Assembly (NCBI RefSeq): GCF_034702125.1
Contig: NC_085869.1
Location: forward strand, 20,596,177 to 20,660,176
Reading direction: 5' to 3'
Origin: Engraulis encrasicolus
Taxonomy: Eukaryota > Chordata > Actinopteri > Clupeiformes > Engraulidae
Length of the DNA stretch: 64,000 nucleotides
Shown here: positions 1 to 13,559 of the stretch, piece after piece
Numbering within the stretch: position 1 is the first letter of the stretch
Layout: each line of letters starts with the position of its first letter
Translations under genes and position numbers: made by a program
The notes under the pieces: model-generated
Told to the model about the DNA's origin: nothing
What the model saw: only the letters and a program-made list of their open reading frames with translations
Databases searched by the model: none

Positions 1-3000
1 AGCTAAATTCAGGCAGTGTGTGTGTGTGTCTGTCTGTGGAGTTTCTGTGACTCCGCTGAGGCCTCGTGATGTCTGCGAAAGCTGCAATCTGCTAAATTGA
101 CCTACATACTGTACAAACTCAGGATTAAAACGCACACAGATGACAAAGTCCAAGTAGACAAAAAAAAGGACAAACGTTGTCTGCAAAAGACCAAAATAAA
201 TGATTATACTCCATAGAGTCGGTCTTCATGCCCCTGTGGCATTTCCAACCACTCTGTTCACCCGGTCCTGCCATCCGGTAACCTTTGACGAGCCGCGTGG
301 CTAAAAGTGGCAATCGCTTGGTGAGGAGCAGTTGACTCATGCATATGCACTGTGTCTGACTGGCACATGAGGCGCCGGGGAGCGCGGTGCCCGAGGATGA
401 AGGTCACAGGGATTTGTGTGGGTAGCGGGGGGTGGCGGGCACAGGAACAGGCCAAAACTGCAGGCAGTGCAGTGCAGTGCAGAGCAGAGCAGAGGAGAGA
501 GTTGGCCACGCCGTTTAAACCGTGAATACAGTGGTAATTGTCACGCTGAAACACTAATGATCCTCTCTGCTCGCTGTCGATAAGACCATCTCGGCCCGGT
601 GGGGTTGGGGATTGTGAACTTGCCCATGAAAATCATCTATAATTGCACCGGGATCACTGGCAAACGAAACAAGGGGAGTTTTTGAGCCAGGCGACTGGCT
701 GACACAGAATGCAGTGGTGGGGTAAATTTAGAGCTGCACTTTAAATTATTCAGCGATATAAATAGTCCATTTTGCTTTAATGAGCGCTTCGAATTCAGAC
801 TCGGCCCATACACTTAATTATAGATCAGAGCAGGTCTGCAGCTTGGCAAATAACGTAATCTGATATAAGTGAAAGACAACATTAGAAGGGCACCGCCTAG
901 AGCACCTGCTGACAATGGCTTCACTCATGCATATCAAAGAAGTGCAGAACAGTCCTGCCGTATCTTAGATCCCGTTAAATTACAACTGTGTTCACCATAT
1001 ATGCTGAGGTCGCAGGCAATCTCTCTTCCCTGCTTCAGGGAAAAATAGAATGGAACCCAACCCATCACAAATGTGGCCGACTATCCGATATGGAATAAAC
1101 AATAAAGGGGATATGGGCACCACACTGAGATATGATGCTGAGAGACCCTGATGTTTACTAATGCTTCTGGGGCCCTAGCGAGCAATGTGTCTCAACGTTA
1201 TTTACATTCATAGATTTTTATTTGAAACCTTATAAATTACCAAGAATTTTAATTACCTACAATGCTCTTTTGCGGTATAATTAACAAGACTTCCCGGCGT
1301 GCCAAGCAACACAAATCCTCTGGTCACGCAGCCCTTTATTCCACGCTCAGCCAGACACCAAAATATTATCAACATGTAAATTAATATGGCGCCTTGCTGA
1401 CTGGAGCGCTTTGGATGACAAACTTTTTATGCACTGCCAATTGTCTGGAGAGACGGGAGTTGTCTTTTAACAGTGCTAACGGCTGACTGTGAAAGCTCGA
1501 TTTCACACAGCGGAGGGGGAAGTCACGTCTAGTCCCAGACAAGGTTCTAAGGGCTAGAGCTGCCACAATAACACAATGGTGGGCTGTTTAATTGATCAGT
1601 TTTCAGGATCACTGTAATAAATAATTCAACGCAAACTTCCCTCTGATAGAGTGCTGTTTTAGGTAGCTCTGCCACTTTGGTGGCTTTTGAATCACACAGA
1701 ATACAAAGTGTAGTAACCTCCACACGCATCGCGTTCTGCAAACTTGCCCTGGAGATAGTAGACCAAACTTGATAGTTATTCGAGCTGATGGTTCCATTTT
1801 CTGCTTTTTTCCTGCAGCCCTGTCTGTCTGTGGTGGAGTAATCAATAAGGCAGAGGCACCAATGTTAACTTGCTGCCAAAGCGAACCTCCTGAATACCAA
1901 GGAGGACAAAACAATTACATTATGCAATCACTCAAGACAATCAAGGCATGGAGTATGGAAGGCGCACCATGCATCATAATACTAGACAACATGCATGTCA
2001 ATGTTTACGAATGACTAGGCTATAAAAAAAATACAAAAAACTAATCTATAAAAGAGATTCCCTTATTAATGGAGGTTTCCAAACTTCTCAGTTTAATTGG
2101 ACATCTGACTCCTGTTAAATGGCAACCATTTTGAAATGTTTGCTATGGCCGTTGGGCTATATATAGTTCCTACCAGGGGGAAAGTGCTGGTTAAGCATTG
2201 TACCGGCGGGCGCAGCCTTCTCTGCACTGCCAAGATCATTCTTTTGGCACTATAGAGGAAGAGGATGCACACACACACACAGGAGCGAAGGAGGCAGCTG
2301 ACACACTGTACTGCCTTATACGTCAAGAGAGATGTCAATGGGAGAGCTGAGGTAGAGTGCATACATCTGTTCTGTTCAGTCCTACCGTGGCTGTTATAAC
2401 ACATTTAGCCAGACAGCAGCTTCCATAAACTCCCATTCAGAACTATTTTTAAGTTGTCTAACTGACACTACAGCTGCAATACACTGCAGACTACGTTCTG
2501 TCTACTTCAATCTCAGCGACGAGATCAGGATCATCTTTGAACTTGTGGAAATCGTGCTCATATACTCTATCCAATAAATACGGTGATTTAAAATCAGTAT
2601 AAACTTAAAATGAGCCGTCCAATTCATTTGTGTAAATACGTGGGCAACAAAATGGTGTCGAAATAACACCCAGCATGTGTTTCTTTTTCTAGTTAACTAT
2701 CAATTAGCATTTATTGCCTCCTCCTCTCTCCTATTATTTGAGAACCTTTACATTATTGTCAACAAATGGGTTTGCCAGTGTTCAGCACAACTACCCCTGG
2801 CACTGAAAACGCTGTGTGGTGCGAGAGTCTGTTCCATTCAGTGGCGCAGCGGGCCAACACATCTCAAAGCAGAGGGCAAGGCCCACTGTTGGTGGCAGGG
2901 ACGGGGGCACTCAAAGCGGGCACCACACTGCATGCCGGGCAGCCGGGTGTGAATCGGAACAAAAAAGTAATTTGTCCCCATTGATTGAATTCACCTGAGC

Positions 3001-3239
3001 ACGGCTGAAAACGCATGCTGAAAAAACGCACTCAGACCAGTATCGCATCAGGTCCAGTACACGAGATCGGTAAGGTTTGGCCTAGTTGTCGGCTTTTAAT
3101 CAGTTTTTCAAATTAAAACGTATGCTTTTTCCCCTCTGGCAAAAATTGGACTGGAAAATCAATCTGAGCTAGTCATTTAAGGCACTTTTTATAGCGATTT
3201 CCTCCCATAGGTGTCAGCGGGGAATGGTAGTCACTAATT
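1..3239. other. Intronic sequence, mostly unique; candidate conserved non-coding blocks
   Basis: By position this is vwc2l intron 1. I recognise no repeat family here. Two blocks (about 640-860 and 1190-1520) are balanced in composition and rich in TAATTA/TTAAT-type homeodomain cores, as enhancers often are, but conservation cannot be judged from one sequence. Open frames in this stretch show no family signature. Confidence 0.3.
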
Positions 3240-3474
3240 ACACCATGATGGACAAGGTATGGGCAGAGGTCGGGAGAGAGCGAGAGGGAGAGAGAGAGAG
3301 GGGTGGGGGATGGATGGAGGGAGTGGGGTGTGTAAAAGAGAGACAGAGAGCTACAATGAATACATTACATTTTCAAATACAAAAAAAAACTCACTAAATA
3401 ATAAAGAATGCAATTTTGGTTGACTGACATGTTACGATTCACTTCACTGACCAGTTACTTTTTCAGAATTACCA

Positions 3475-3629
<155 letters not shown>

Positions 3630-3954
3630 AACAAAACTACTCCATGCATTTTCATGGACTGCGGTGCAGAGGGAGACCCCATTAAATTTCCGAGGAGGTG
3701 CGACCCTGGGCTGTCTCACTGCCCTGCGCTGTCTCCCTACCTTGCGCTGCCCTATGCCGTGTGGCTCCCTCGAGTCGGTGCTGTTGTGAATACTAGAGTC
3801 CAGACCACTGTGCACTGTGACTTTGGTAGAGACTTTGAGTGTGTCATGCTCAGTATAAATCACATTTACCGTCCTTTTAATGATGCCAGGATACAAAAAC
3901 AGGCATCGCACTGAAGCAAAAGGAAGAAATGTGGGTAGTTAAATGATGTTGATT

Positions 3955-3987
3955 AAAGAGCTGAGCGATATGACGATATACTGTATA
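3955..3987 (+). mobile_element. Left stub of a hAT-type MITE interrupted by Tc1
   Basis: GCTGAGCGATATGACGATAT resembles the left end of the intact element at 10895-11251 (GGGCTGGGCAATATGACGAT). It resumes at 5605 after the Tc1 insertion with TATTGTTATCGTGATAGA, again colinear with the intact copy. The Tc1 element therefore landed in an older hAT MITE. Confidence 0.75.
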
Positions 3988-5604
<1,617 letters not shown>

Positions 5605-5720
5605 TATATTGTTATCGTGATAGAAAAGTGTCTATCGTGCCCTTTCTCCTCTATCGTTTCATGCTAAGCTAAGTTTGTACAATATTACAGCTAATATGCA
5701 ATTTCATTTCATTTAATTGA
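5605..5720 (+). mobile_element. Right part of the hAT-type MITE interrupted by Tc1
   Basis: ATCGTGATAGA, TATCGTGCCCTTT and CTCTATCGTTT, followed by an ATTTCATTTAATTGAAT segment, align with the interior of the intact MITE at 10895-11251. The right terminal GCCCAGCCCTA was not found, so the copy is degraded. Confidence 0.6.
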
Positions 5721-6897
5721 ATAACTTTTCATGTTGACACTAAGCATGCTCTAATGTCATGTACTGTTTCTGTCTGTACAAAAAAATCCTTCAAACTCAC
5801 TGTTTTGAAATCTACAGAAAATAGAAGTGTTCTTACATTTGCGCTTATAAAAAAAGGGAGCTAGGAGAGCAAATACTTCGTCTGAGTTCAATATATTGTA
5901 AATGCACTAAATGTATAATGCATTATGTCCACACGCGTGTTGAGGCTGAATGCATTAACAACAAATGATGTTTCATTGTGCCGAGAACATTGTGTTGTAG
6001 GATAATGAATATTTCATGAATACGTGTATGGTCTGTGCATGTGATCCTATGAGAATTAGAAAGCCTCTCCCTACAAACTTAAAACATAGGAATGTGATAA
6101 GATTTTCGATAAAAAACACCTTTTGACAGAATGTAATGTCCTCCAATAAAAATACATGCGTGCGTGCGTGTGAACTGTGTAGCTAACAGATGTCTTTTAG
6201 CACCACTGTCTAATACAGCAACACTGAGCCGGAGTTTTGAGAGTGAGGGGTGATCCACCAAATCCTTTTACAAATGACTACATACGTATATTTCCCTTCA
6301 GTCATAATACTGATTGCACAAATGGCTAATAAATACTTACGAACCTTTACAAGGTCATCAAAGATGAATACTTTGCATGACTCATTCCGTTTGAAATCCA
6401 CTTGACACACTCTGTTGTCAGCTGCTACTGTACAGATCTGCTTGTGTGGAACAAACAGCGGGCCAGGCCAGGCCAGGCCAGGCAAGCAGCACGTGACCCG
6501 TGATTCAGAACAGTCTGTAACGCTGCAAGATCAGGCCACACGGTGCAACAGATGCCAATACAGATCACCTACTACGACATTAAAGATCATTTCATTAAAC
6601 AACGAAATCTGTTCCATTCATTTTAGTCTGCGCTGACGTCTTGTGGCTCTGCAGCGTCTGCCGAGCGATAACAGGACTACAGGGTGTAGTTAATACAGGC
6701 AATAAAGGATAGGCTACTACCAAAGTCTGACCCTGGTGAGGTGGTGAATATGTTTTATGACTGATTTAATTAATCGAATGATTTTAGTTGTATTGAGATA
6801 ACTATTTTAAAACTTCATCACTACGGATGACCCCTGCTGATGGGGTGGTTTGGAGCAATGTTTCCCACAGAGCATGTGTTACTCAAGGAGGCTTGTT
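5721..6897. other. Unassigned intronic sequence
   Basis: No gene or full repeat is recognised. A short GGCCA tandem (five units) lies at about 6461-6483, and a fragment resembling the CAGTGTTTCCCACAG hAT terminus at about 6857-6873. Confidence 0.4.
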
Positions 6898-7062
6898 CTG
6901 TAAAACATTGCAAGCCAGTTAAATGTAAAAAGGTACAGTAAGATGCCCTGCTGCCTTAAACTTTGTAAGTTCACTGAAATGAAGGCAGTGTTTCCCATAC
7001 ATTGAGGAAACTATGGCGGCCCGCCATAGTTTAAATTTGGCCGCCATAGTTTCCGAAAATGT

Positions 7063-7076
7063 AAAAAAAAAAAAAA

Positions 7077-7119
<43 letters not shown>
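7063..7119. repeat. Poly(A)/poly(T) junction
   Basis: About 17 A are followed directly by about 39 T, a self-complementary homopolymer junction. Exact lengths are unreliable in assemblies. Confidence 0.9.
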
Positions 7120-7122
<3 letters not shown>

Positions 7123-7787
7123 GATTTCCGTGTTTGTTAAAAGCGATTTCAATTACGATTTCCTTCGCATGTTCCTCCTGGAGTAAATACATCCTATAGA
7201 GAAAACCACAAGTGCTTGAAAGAGAGAGGGATCAAAAGCCTTGTCAAGTTGTTGTAGTTAACTTGGGTTTGGGAGCAATAATAAAAAAAAACCTTCCGAG
7301 AAGGGACAGTTGGGATGAGTTTACAGCTTTGTTTTACAGTTGTAATGAGTTAGGTGACAGGCCTTCATTGACAAGGCAGAGGAGACATCGGGCTGCATAT
7401 AGAAATGAATGTGTATAATGAATGTGAATATAGACATAAATGTGTAATATGTTGTTCAGCCCTTTTAATGGGAGGAATTTTGAAAAACTGGCCCTGTGAC
7501 CAGCACCCCTCATGTAGAATGTGTGTGTGGGGAAAAGGCATAGCCTACCCTCTTAGACCATTTTTGTTTATGCGTTAACAATTTCACAGCGATCTTAAAT
7601 TCTTATCTCTGCTCCTATTTTGTTTTATTATTTGTTTCATTACATAGACCCCTGCATGTGTATTATGTAGCCATATGNCTCAAAATATAAATGGCTGAAA
7701 TGTAGGCGTAGGCCTATAGTTTCTCCATGCGCCAATGTCATACTGTACTCATTGTTTTGCCATTTTGCATTTACACTGCGTGAATAC

Positions 7788-7828
7788 CCCCCCCCCCCCC
7801 CCAAAAAAAAAAAGAGGCCCGTGAAAAG

Positions 7829-7862
<34 letters not shown>

Positions 7863-7876
7863 ACAAAAAAAAAAAA
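7788..7876. repeat. C-rich and A-rich homopolymer runs
   Basis: Long C runs (about 14 and 30) alternate with A runs. Pro/Lys open frames across them are artefacts. Confidence 0.9.
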
Positions 7877-7974
7877 CCCCGCTGCCCCCATAGTTTCCAA
7901 AATTTCTGTGGGAAACACTGGAAGGCTTAACTCGATTTACGTCTTTCTCAAGTTGTATTAACTTACAAATTTAA

Positions 7975-8333
7975 AGGGACACTGTGTGAGATTTTTAGTT
8001 GTTTATTTCCAGAATTCATGCTGCCCATTCACTAATGTTGCCTTTTTCATGAATACTTACCACCACCATCAAATTCTAAGTATTCATTATGACTGGAAAA
8101 TTTGCACTTTTCATACATGAAAAGGGGGATCTTCTCCATGGTCCGCCATTTTGAATTTCCAAAAATAGCCATTTTTAGCTGCAAAAATGACTCTACTTGA
8201 ACCATACTAGAAAATATTTGTTGATTACTTCGTAAACTTTCATGTAAAGATCAAATTTGGCAATAGGCAGCCCAGTTTCAATGAGCAGCATAGTTGCAGT
8301 ATCTTTTTTGACCATTTCCTGCACAGTGTCCCT
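7975..8333. mobile_element. TTAA-flanked MITE (piggyBac- or Kolobok-like)
   Basis: The ends AGGGACACTGTG and CACAGTGTCCCT are perfect 12-bp inverted repeats. They are flanked by TTAA on both sides (7971-7974 and 8334-8337), the duplication of piggyBac and Kolobok elements. The 359-bp length and absence of a coding frame make it non-autonomous. Confidence 0.8.
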
Positions 8334-8559
8334 TTAAGGGAGAGCAGAGCAACTTACTTTTTTATGTTAAACTGGCTGCAATGTTTTACAGTGTTGGCTT
8401 GATGTGACTATCATCAAGGGAATAGGCTATTGTGTAGTGTTATGAAATGACACTCTGAAGACATGGATACCTTATATTTTTTGTTAGGCAACAGTTGAAA
8501 TTCCATTTGCAAATGAGTTCAAAATCTTTTCTATCGGTTCAGGGGACCTAGTCAGTGGG

Positions 8560-8760
8560 AACGATCGTGATGAAGCAGAGCTGCTTTTGCCAGGCAGAGC
8601 GCATGCACACTTTGCCAGTTTGATGCATTATGGTTAGAAAATTCTAACACGAATGCATCAAACTGGCAAAGCGTGCAAGCAAGCACCAGAATGCACCAAA
8701 CTGGAAAAGTGAGCATGCATGCTGCCTGTCAAAAGCAGCTCTGCTTCATCGCGATCGTGC
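8560..8760. mobile_element. Foldback element, about 200 bp
   Basis: GATCGTGATGAAGCAGAGCT at about 8564 is mirrored by AGCTCTGCTTCATCGCGATC near 8737-8756. The inner segments GCCAGTTTGATGCATT and AATGCATCAAACTGGC also pair. No target duplication was resolved. Confidence 0.65.
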
Positions 8761-8840
8761 CCAGGGGCTGCTAAGAGGACAAGGAGGTAGAGAATGCGCG
8801 CACATCAGTGGTACAGGTGCTGGACAAAATAATAAAGTAA

Positions 8841-9014
8841 CTGAAGTAAATAATAGAAGTCCGCAACACTGTTAATGCTCCCAGTGATTTATTTGCACGA
8901 CGTTTCGGACCTTTGTCCTTTTTCAAGTGCAAAAAAGGACGAAGGTCCGAAACGTCGTGCAAATAAATCACTGGGAGCATTAACAGTGTTGCGGACTTCT
9001 ATTATTTACTTCAG
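8841..9014. repeat. Near-perfect 83-bp-arm hairpin, Penelope-terminus-like
   Basis: The arms 8841-8923 and 8932-9014 are almost exact reverse complements around an 8-bp loop. The inner motif GGTCCGAAACGTCGTGC (also present inverted) resembles the GAAACGT part of the hammerhead-type motif in Penelope-like element terminal repeats. Two copies seem joined head to head. Confidence 0.7.
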
Positions 9015-10013
9015 CTAAGAGGACCACACATCATGTAAGCTCTGTTGGAGGAACTCACATGTACTGTAAGCCCTATCGTGTCTACCTCTGGGATCTGAAC
9101 TCTTATACCCTTATATTAAGAGCCTCAAGTCACGGCCTTCCATGAGACCCAGGAAGGACAAAAACAAAACAATGAATGGTTATAAAAAAGTCTCTCCATT
9201 GACTGCTTTCATTTACTTTTTTCTTCTGTAACTTGGGTCCCGTAGAGGGGCCGTGAAAGCTCAATATGGCTCCAACGCCATGACTGCATCTGCCCAGAGC
9301 CTAGGGGCGCCTGGAGGTACTCTTCCTCAGCTGCTGGGAAACACCTGTATGTATAAACGCCAGCCACTTGAGGCTGAGTGGCAAAGCTCTCAGTAACATC
9401 ACACAGGGGCATAGCAGCAAATTGTGGGCCCTTTATATACGATCAACTCCAATCGACACAGACCTCCCCCCACCCCCCCTCAGCAATATATCTACACTCA
9501 TCGGACTGTGTGTGGGCCCCCTATACACATGGGACCCTGGTGTCTCAGTCACACACATTACCCCCCCTGTACAACACCCCAGCCATCACATAACAGCATC
9601 GCTCCCTGTTACAGATCTTTTAACTCGAGTCTAGATAGAGAAGCTGGTTTGAGATTCACAACAACACTACTTCCCCCCCTCACTGATTATTGCAGACATC
9701 AAAGCCTCGAAGCCTAGGGCTCTGAGCGGCTGGCAGCTACTGAGACAAAGCCATGGTGGAGTCCTCTCCTCTCTGTGAGGTGCCCCGTTTAAGCTTCCCA
9801 GCCAGCTCTCTCTCTCTCGTCAGGATGATGCTTGTATCCGTGCCACTGTTGACTTACTGTACTATTTAAAAAAAAAAAAAAAAACATACTACATGCTCTT
9901 TTCGTTTACAAATAATAACGAAATGCCCCGGTGCCTTGTTGTTTAGATATGCTAGTCCAGTGGAATAGTGTCTCGTGGGATTCTGAGATACTGATCTCTG
10001 TGGGACTCCCCTG
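9015..10013. other. Unassigned intronic sequence
   Basis: I see no gene or repeat family. There is a poly(A) run at about 9868-9883. Confidence 0.4.
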
Positions 10014-10169
10014 CAGGGGAGCCGACAAGGTGGGGCAAAGGGGTCAGTTGTCCTGTGCCCAGGGAGAAAGAGGGCCCAGATTTGGGTCCTCATTACATTA
10101 TATGTATTGGGTCGGGGGCCCTTTTAGTTGATTTTGACCCAGGCCTGGCCAAAGCTGTCAGCGTCCCTG
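10014..10169. mobile_element. hAT MITE, CAGGG family A, 8-bp duplication
   Basis: The element runs from CAGGGGAGCCGACAAGGTGG to GCTGTCAGCGTCCCTG and is flanked by CTCCCCTG on both sides (10006-10013 and 10170-10177). It shares its sequence with the copies at 54959-55118 (same orientation) and at 45152-45306 and 48958-49082 (inverted). Confidence 0.88.
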
Positions 10170-10177
10170 CTCCCCTG

Positions 10178-10886
10178 CCTCCCCCCTTTCCAACAGAGCC
10201 AAGGAGACGTGGGCCTCCGTCGGCAACCATCGCCAAGGTGACAGCTGAGGAAATGCCAACGCGGCCCACACAAAAGGTTACCCTGTCGGCTCCTCTTAAT
10301 TGGAGCCGCTATCCAAAGGCCTTGATGACCTTTGATTTCCACTTACACAGCTGGTCTCCCGTTCCTCATTTTTCTTCCCCAAAAGGGAGAGGGGGTGGGG
10401 AGGGAGAAACATCAAAAGGACTCAATTTGAGCGCTCACTGTACACAGCTCATGAATAATGCTTTCATCAATAATATATAGGTTTGTGTCTTTTAATTAAT
10501 GCAAGAGAGAGCAAATTGGTCAAAAATGGATTTTTAATTGCCACGTTTGCCTCTCTTTCAATGTGTTTTTTTTCCTTGTGGGAACTAAGCAACGGGATAT
10601 TTTTTGCACAGCCCTTGTACAGGGCCTACGTATCATTTAGCTCTGCAGCAAAATGTGGCAGGGAGCGTAATGGACTTCTTACTCATGCAGCACCATAATG
10701 CTCAACACTGCGTACAAACAAGAGAAAGCCCCAACATCAAGCACTGGGTGAAACTTCACTCTAGCGTCCTTCAAAGCCAAGTACGGGCAGATGGCTGCCG
10801 TCGCAAGCCTACAGCACAACCATCATGCCAATGTACACAGATCAGCTGGTCAATGTTCCCATTCAGCAAAGTGAAAATGGGTAGAG
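10178..10886. other. Unique sequence, candidate conserved non-coding block
   Basis: No repeat is recognised. The stretch 10240-10360 contains AATTGGAGCC and CTTTGAT (TCF/LEF-like) motifs in a balanced composition. Conservation is unknown. Confidence 0.25.
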
Positions 10887-10894
10887 CTTGACGT

Positions 10895-11251
10895 TAGGGC
10901 TGGGCAATATGACGATATATATCGTTATCGTGATATAAAACTGTATATCGTGACCTTTGTCCTATATCGTTTATATCGTGATAGTAATTTCATCAATTTT
11001 ATACAATTGAATATCATTTAATTACATTTCATGTTGTCACAATACACACTATAAGTTAATGTAACTGTAAACATAAGAATAAAAAGATCAATTTTAAAGA
11101 AAGGTTGTTTTGTGACATGAAAAAATAAAGAGCAAATAAAGAGAATAACTGAAAACGTATGTAATTGTGCTATATCGTGATATATATCGTTATCGTGATA
11201 TAGAGTAATCCATATTGTGATATTGTTTTTTTTCCATATCGCCCAGCCCTA
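10895..11251. mobile_element. hAT MITE with TAGGGCTGGGC ends, 8-bp duplication
   Basis: The terminal inverted repeats TAGGGCTGGGC and GCCCAGCCCTA are flanked by perfect 8-bp duplications CTTGACGT (10887-10894 and 11252-11259). Sub-terminal ATATCGTTATCGTGATAT motifs repeat near both ends. The 357-bp element has no coding frame. Confidence 0.92.
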
Positions 11252-11691
11252 CTTGACGTAGAACTTGAAAGTGTTTGCTTGCAAAGGTTTGCGTACTTTT
11301 TTACAGAGTACTTGCTCAGGAGGAAATCCATCCACCCTTTCAAAACGTATTGTGCACACAAAAAAATCTGTGATGGGTGGAGGGACGACCGCGCAGAGAT
11401 GGAGAACCAGAAATCAGTATGCCTCTGGCAACTTCAGTAGGCGGAGGCATGCAAATCTGGAAAAAAAAATCTGGACCAGAATACTGATTCTATTGAATAC
11501 ACAGCACATACCATGACACAGGACAGTAAAGACACTAATATTGCTAGTTAACAAGTTCATTAGATTGTTTTGGGTTTGATTCTGGTATAATTCCATTTCA
11601 TTGTAGGTAAGGTGGCATACTTATCAAAACTAAGTCAATGTGATCATGTCCACTATACAAAACAGTATTGGTTCATTGTGATGCTTTTTGT

Positions 11692-12223
11692 GCCACAGTC
11701 AACGATAAGGCAGATTTAACATGAAGAGTGATGTTCAAAATGACATATCCATTTTTGGACATATCCATTTTGGGCATTGCATTGCATTGTACAATGCATG
11801 TTGTATAGGTTTAATACATATGCTCTAAAAAATATTTGAATGGCAAGAATTCACACATAGATGAAAGGATATCTGAACATTCATTTCCAATAATAAAAGA
11901 CTAAAGTTAAAAAAAATGGCATTTAAGTAATTTTGCAACAAAACTTCATATTTTTAATCTGGCTTTGCATAACTTTATGCTTCATGTTGGTTTCATCCCA
12001 TACCCATAATATCCACTATTGGAAATGAATGTTCAGATATCCTTTCATCTATGTGTGAATTCTTGCCATTCAAATATTTTTTAGAGCATATGTATTAAAC
12101 CTATACAACATGCATTGTACAATGCAATGCAATGCCAAATACAAAAATGTCCATTTCCAAAAATGGATTTGTCATTTTGAACAACACTCTTCATGTTAAA
12201 TCTGCATTATCGTTGACTGTGGC
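11692..12223. mobile_element. Large foldback element with about 205-bp arms
   Basis: The left arm (about 11692-11898) and right arm (about 12013-12223) are near-complete reverse complements around a loop of about 114 bp. Matching anchors include GCCACAGTCAACGATA, AGGTTTAATACATATGCTCT and ATTGGAAATGAATGTTCAGA. The small left-arm insertion that repeats ACATATCCATTTT is absent on the right. No target duplication was resolved. Confidence 0.8.
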
Positions 12224-13493
12224 GATGTGTTGCCTATGATCCCACAATGCAACTGACTGTTATATTACAAACCCCTGCATAGTTTGACCATCTTTGGTAG
12301 ATTAGGTAGGCCTAAGTAAAACCTCAGAGAGTCAAAGATGGACCCCAATGGCAAGCAGAATGGTCCAGAAATGATATAGACAAACGTGGACAAGAGACCA
12401 CAGCAGTGACTGTACATTGAATGTTTTGTTTCTTTCCCATTTCGCTGAAAATATAATTTATGCATATCATCCCCCCTAATATCCTCAGTGACAAATAGGG
12501 GGTCATTGAGTCATTAATATCATGGGATATTACATCCGACCGCCATTATTATATTAGAGATTCAGAGAGGCTGGGATGTCGTACATGCTTAGCCTTGCTT
12601 CTAAATTAGTAATGCCCACGGGAAATTATGTGGCTAACATTTCATTTTTGGATGATAGGAGGTCTTTGTTTATGTCCTCAGGGCAGTGCAAATGTCTAAG
12701 GTAACTTCTCATTTATGAGGTGAGAGGCAACTGGCATTTCATCAGAATGATGAGAACATCAAACAGACAGACCTTTCAATAAAATGTCACATGCTGCATA
12801 AAGGCTGATCTCTTAGCATTTCATGCATTTAAAAATTGCACTTACGAGCAGAATTTCAATGAGGTCAACAGTTTTACCCTTGACTGAAATGTCGAAAGTC
12901 AAAATAATTGCACTAGACTCTAAAAAGCAACACACTGCTTGATTATGAATGCCTGTTGATAGCCACTTTCAAAGAATATATAAATAATCCAAAAAGCACA
13001 CCAACTGATTAAAATGGGGATTGACGATTCTCGCGAGGTTGATAGCTGGGTCTCTGCTGATTGATGCCTGTTGTCAAGGCCAATCTGTAATCTGCTTGCT
13101 AAATGCAATTAAATGTCATAGATGCACACACACACAATATGTCTGCATCTCTCCAAGGCTGACAATCTTCCCTGAAACAGCTGTAGTCTCTTTTTTTTGT
13201 TCTGCTTCCCTTAGCCGTGTGATTGATAAGCTTGCCATCCTCATGAAATCAATATGAATAACCCCAAATCTAAAACCAAAATGAAAACGCGAGCTGATGC
13301 ACACAGCAGAAATCAAATGGATTGCTTTGTCAGGTGAAATGTCTCCTCTCGCTTGACTCTAATCACATTCCGCTTGATGCTGATTGATAGAGGAGAAAGT
13401 GCAGCCCTAGAACTCCCTGACCCTAAAAAGTAAACGAGAGAAAAATATGAGCCCCCCAATGATAACCAAATCAAAAAACACACAAAACACAAA
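12224..13493. other. Unique AT-rich sequence, candidate conserved non-coding region
   Basis: No repeat or gene is recognised. Between about 12520 and 13110 the sequence is unique and dense in TAAT/ATTA and TTGACC-like words, which is compatible with an intronic enhancer but not proof of one. Confidence 0.25.
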
Positions 13494-13508
13494 ACTCTCT
13501 CTCTCTCT

Positions 13509-13556
<48 letters not shown>
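13494..13556. repeat. (CT)n microsatellite
   Basis: About 60 bp of CT repeats with one TTA interruption. Confidence 0.97.

Positions 13557-13559
<3 letters not shown>

Larger units (their letters stand above)
6986..7920. mobile_element. hAT-type element with CAGTGTTTCCC ends
   Basis: The ends CAGTGTTTCCCATACATTGA and TTTCTGTGGGAAACACTG are inverted repeats of the hAT type. An inner inverted pair (GGCCGCCATAGTTTCC / CCCCCATAGTTTCC) follows. GAAGG flanks both sides, but a full 8-bp duplication is not visible. The interior has A/T and C/A homopolymer runs (about 7063-7119 and 7788-7876) that may be mis-assembled, and an N at 7678. Confidence 0.65.
6898..8391. mobile_element. Outer inverted-repeat element containing nested MITEs
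   Basis: CTGTAAAACATTGCAAGCCA at 6898 is mirrored by TGGCTGCAATGTTTTACAG ending at 8391, giving inverted arms of about 32 bp. Two further elements (6986-7920 and 7975-8333) lie inside. No target duplication was resolved, so the outer boundary is inferred. Confidence 0.5.

Noticed and set aside
6978..7928. An 8-bp duplication for the CAGTGTTTCCC element
   Set aside because: Only GAAGG is shared by the flanks. A full 8-bp match is absent.
8841..9014. microRNA precursor
   Set aside because: Arms of 83 bp with near-perfect pairing and repeat-derived motifs fit an inverted transposon duplication better than a miRNA hairpin of about 70 nt with bulges.
10055..10480. A 141-codon frame on the + strand
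   Set aside because: It begins inside a hAT MITE, has no recognisable domain, and no splice or start context supports it.
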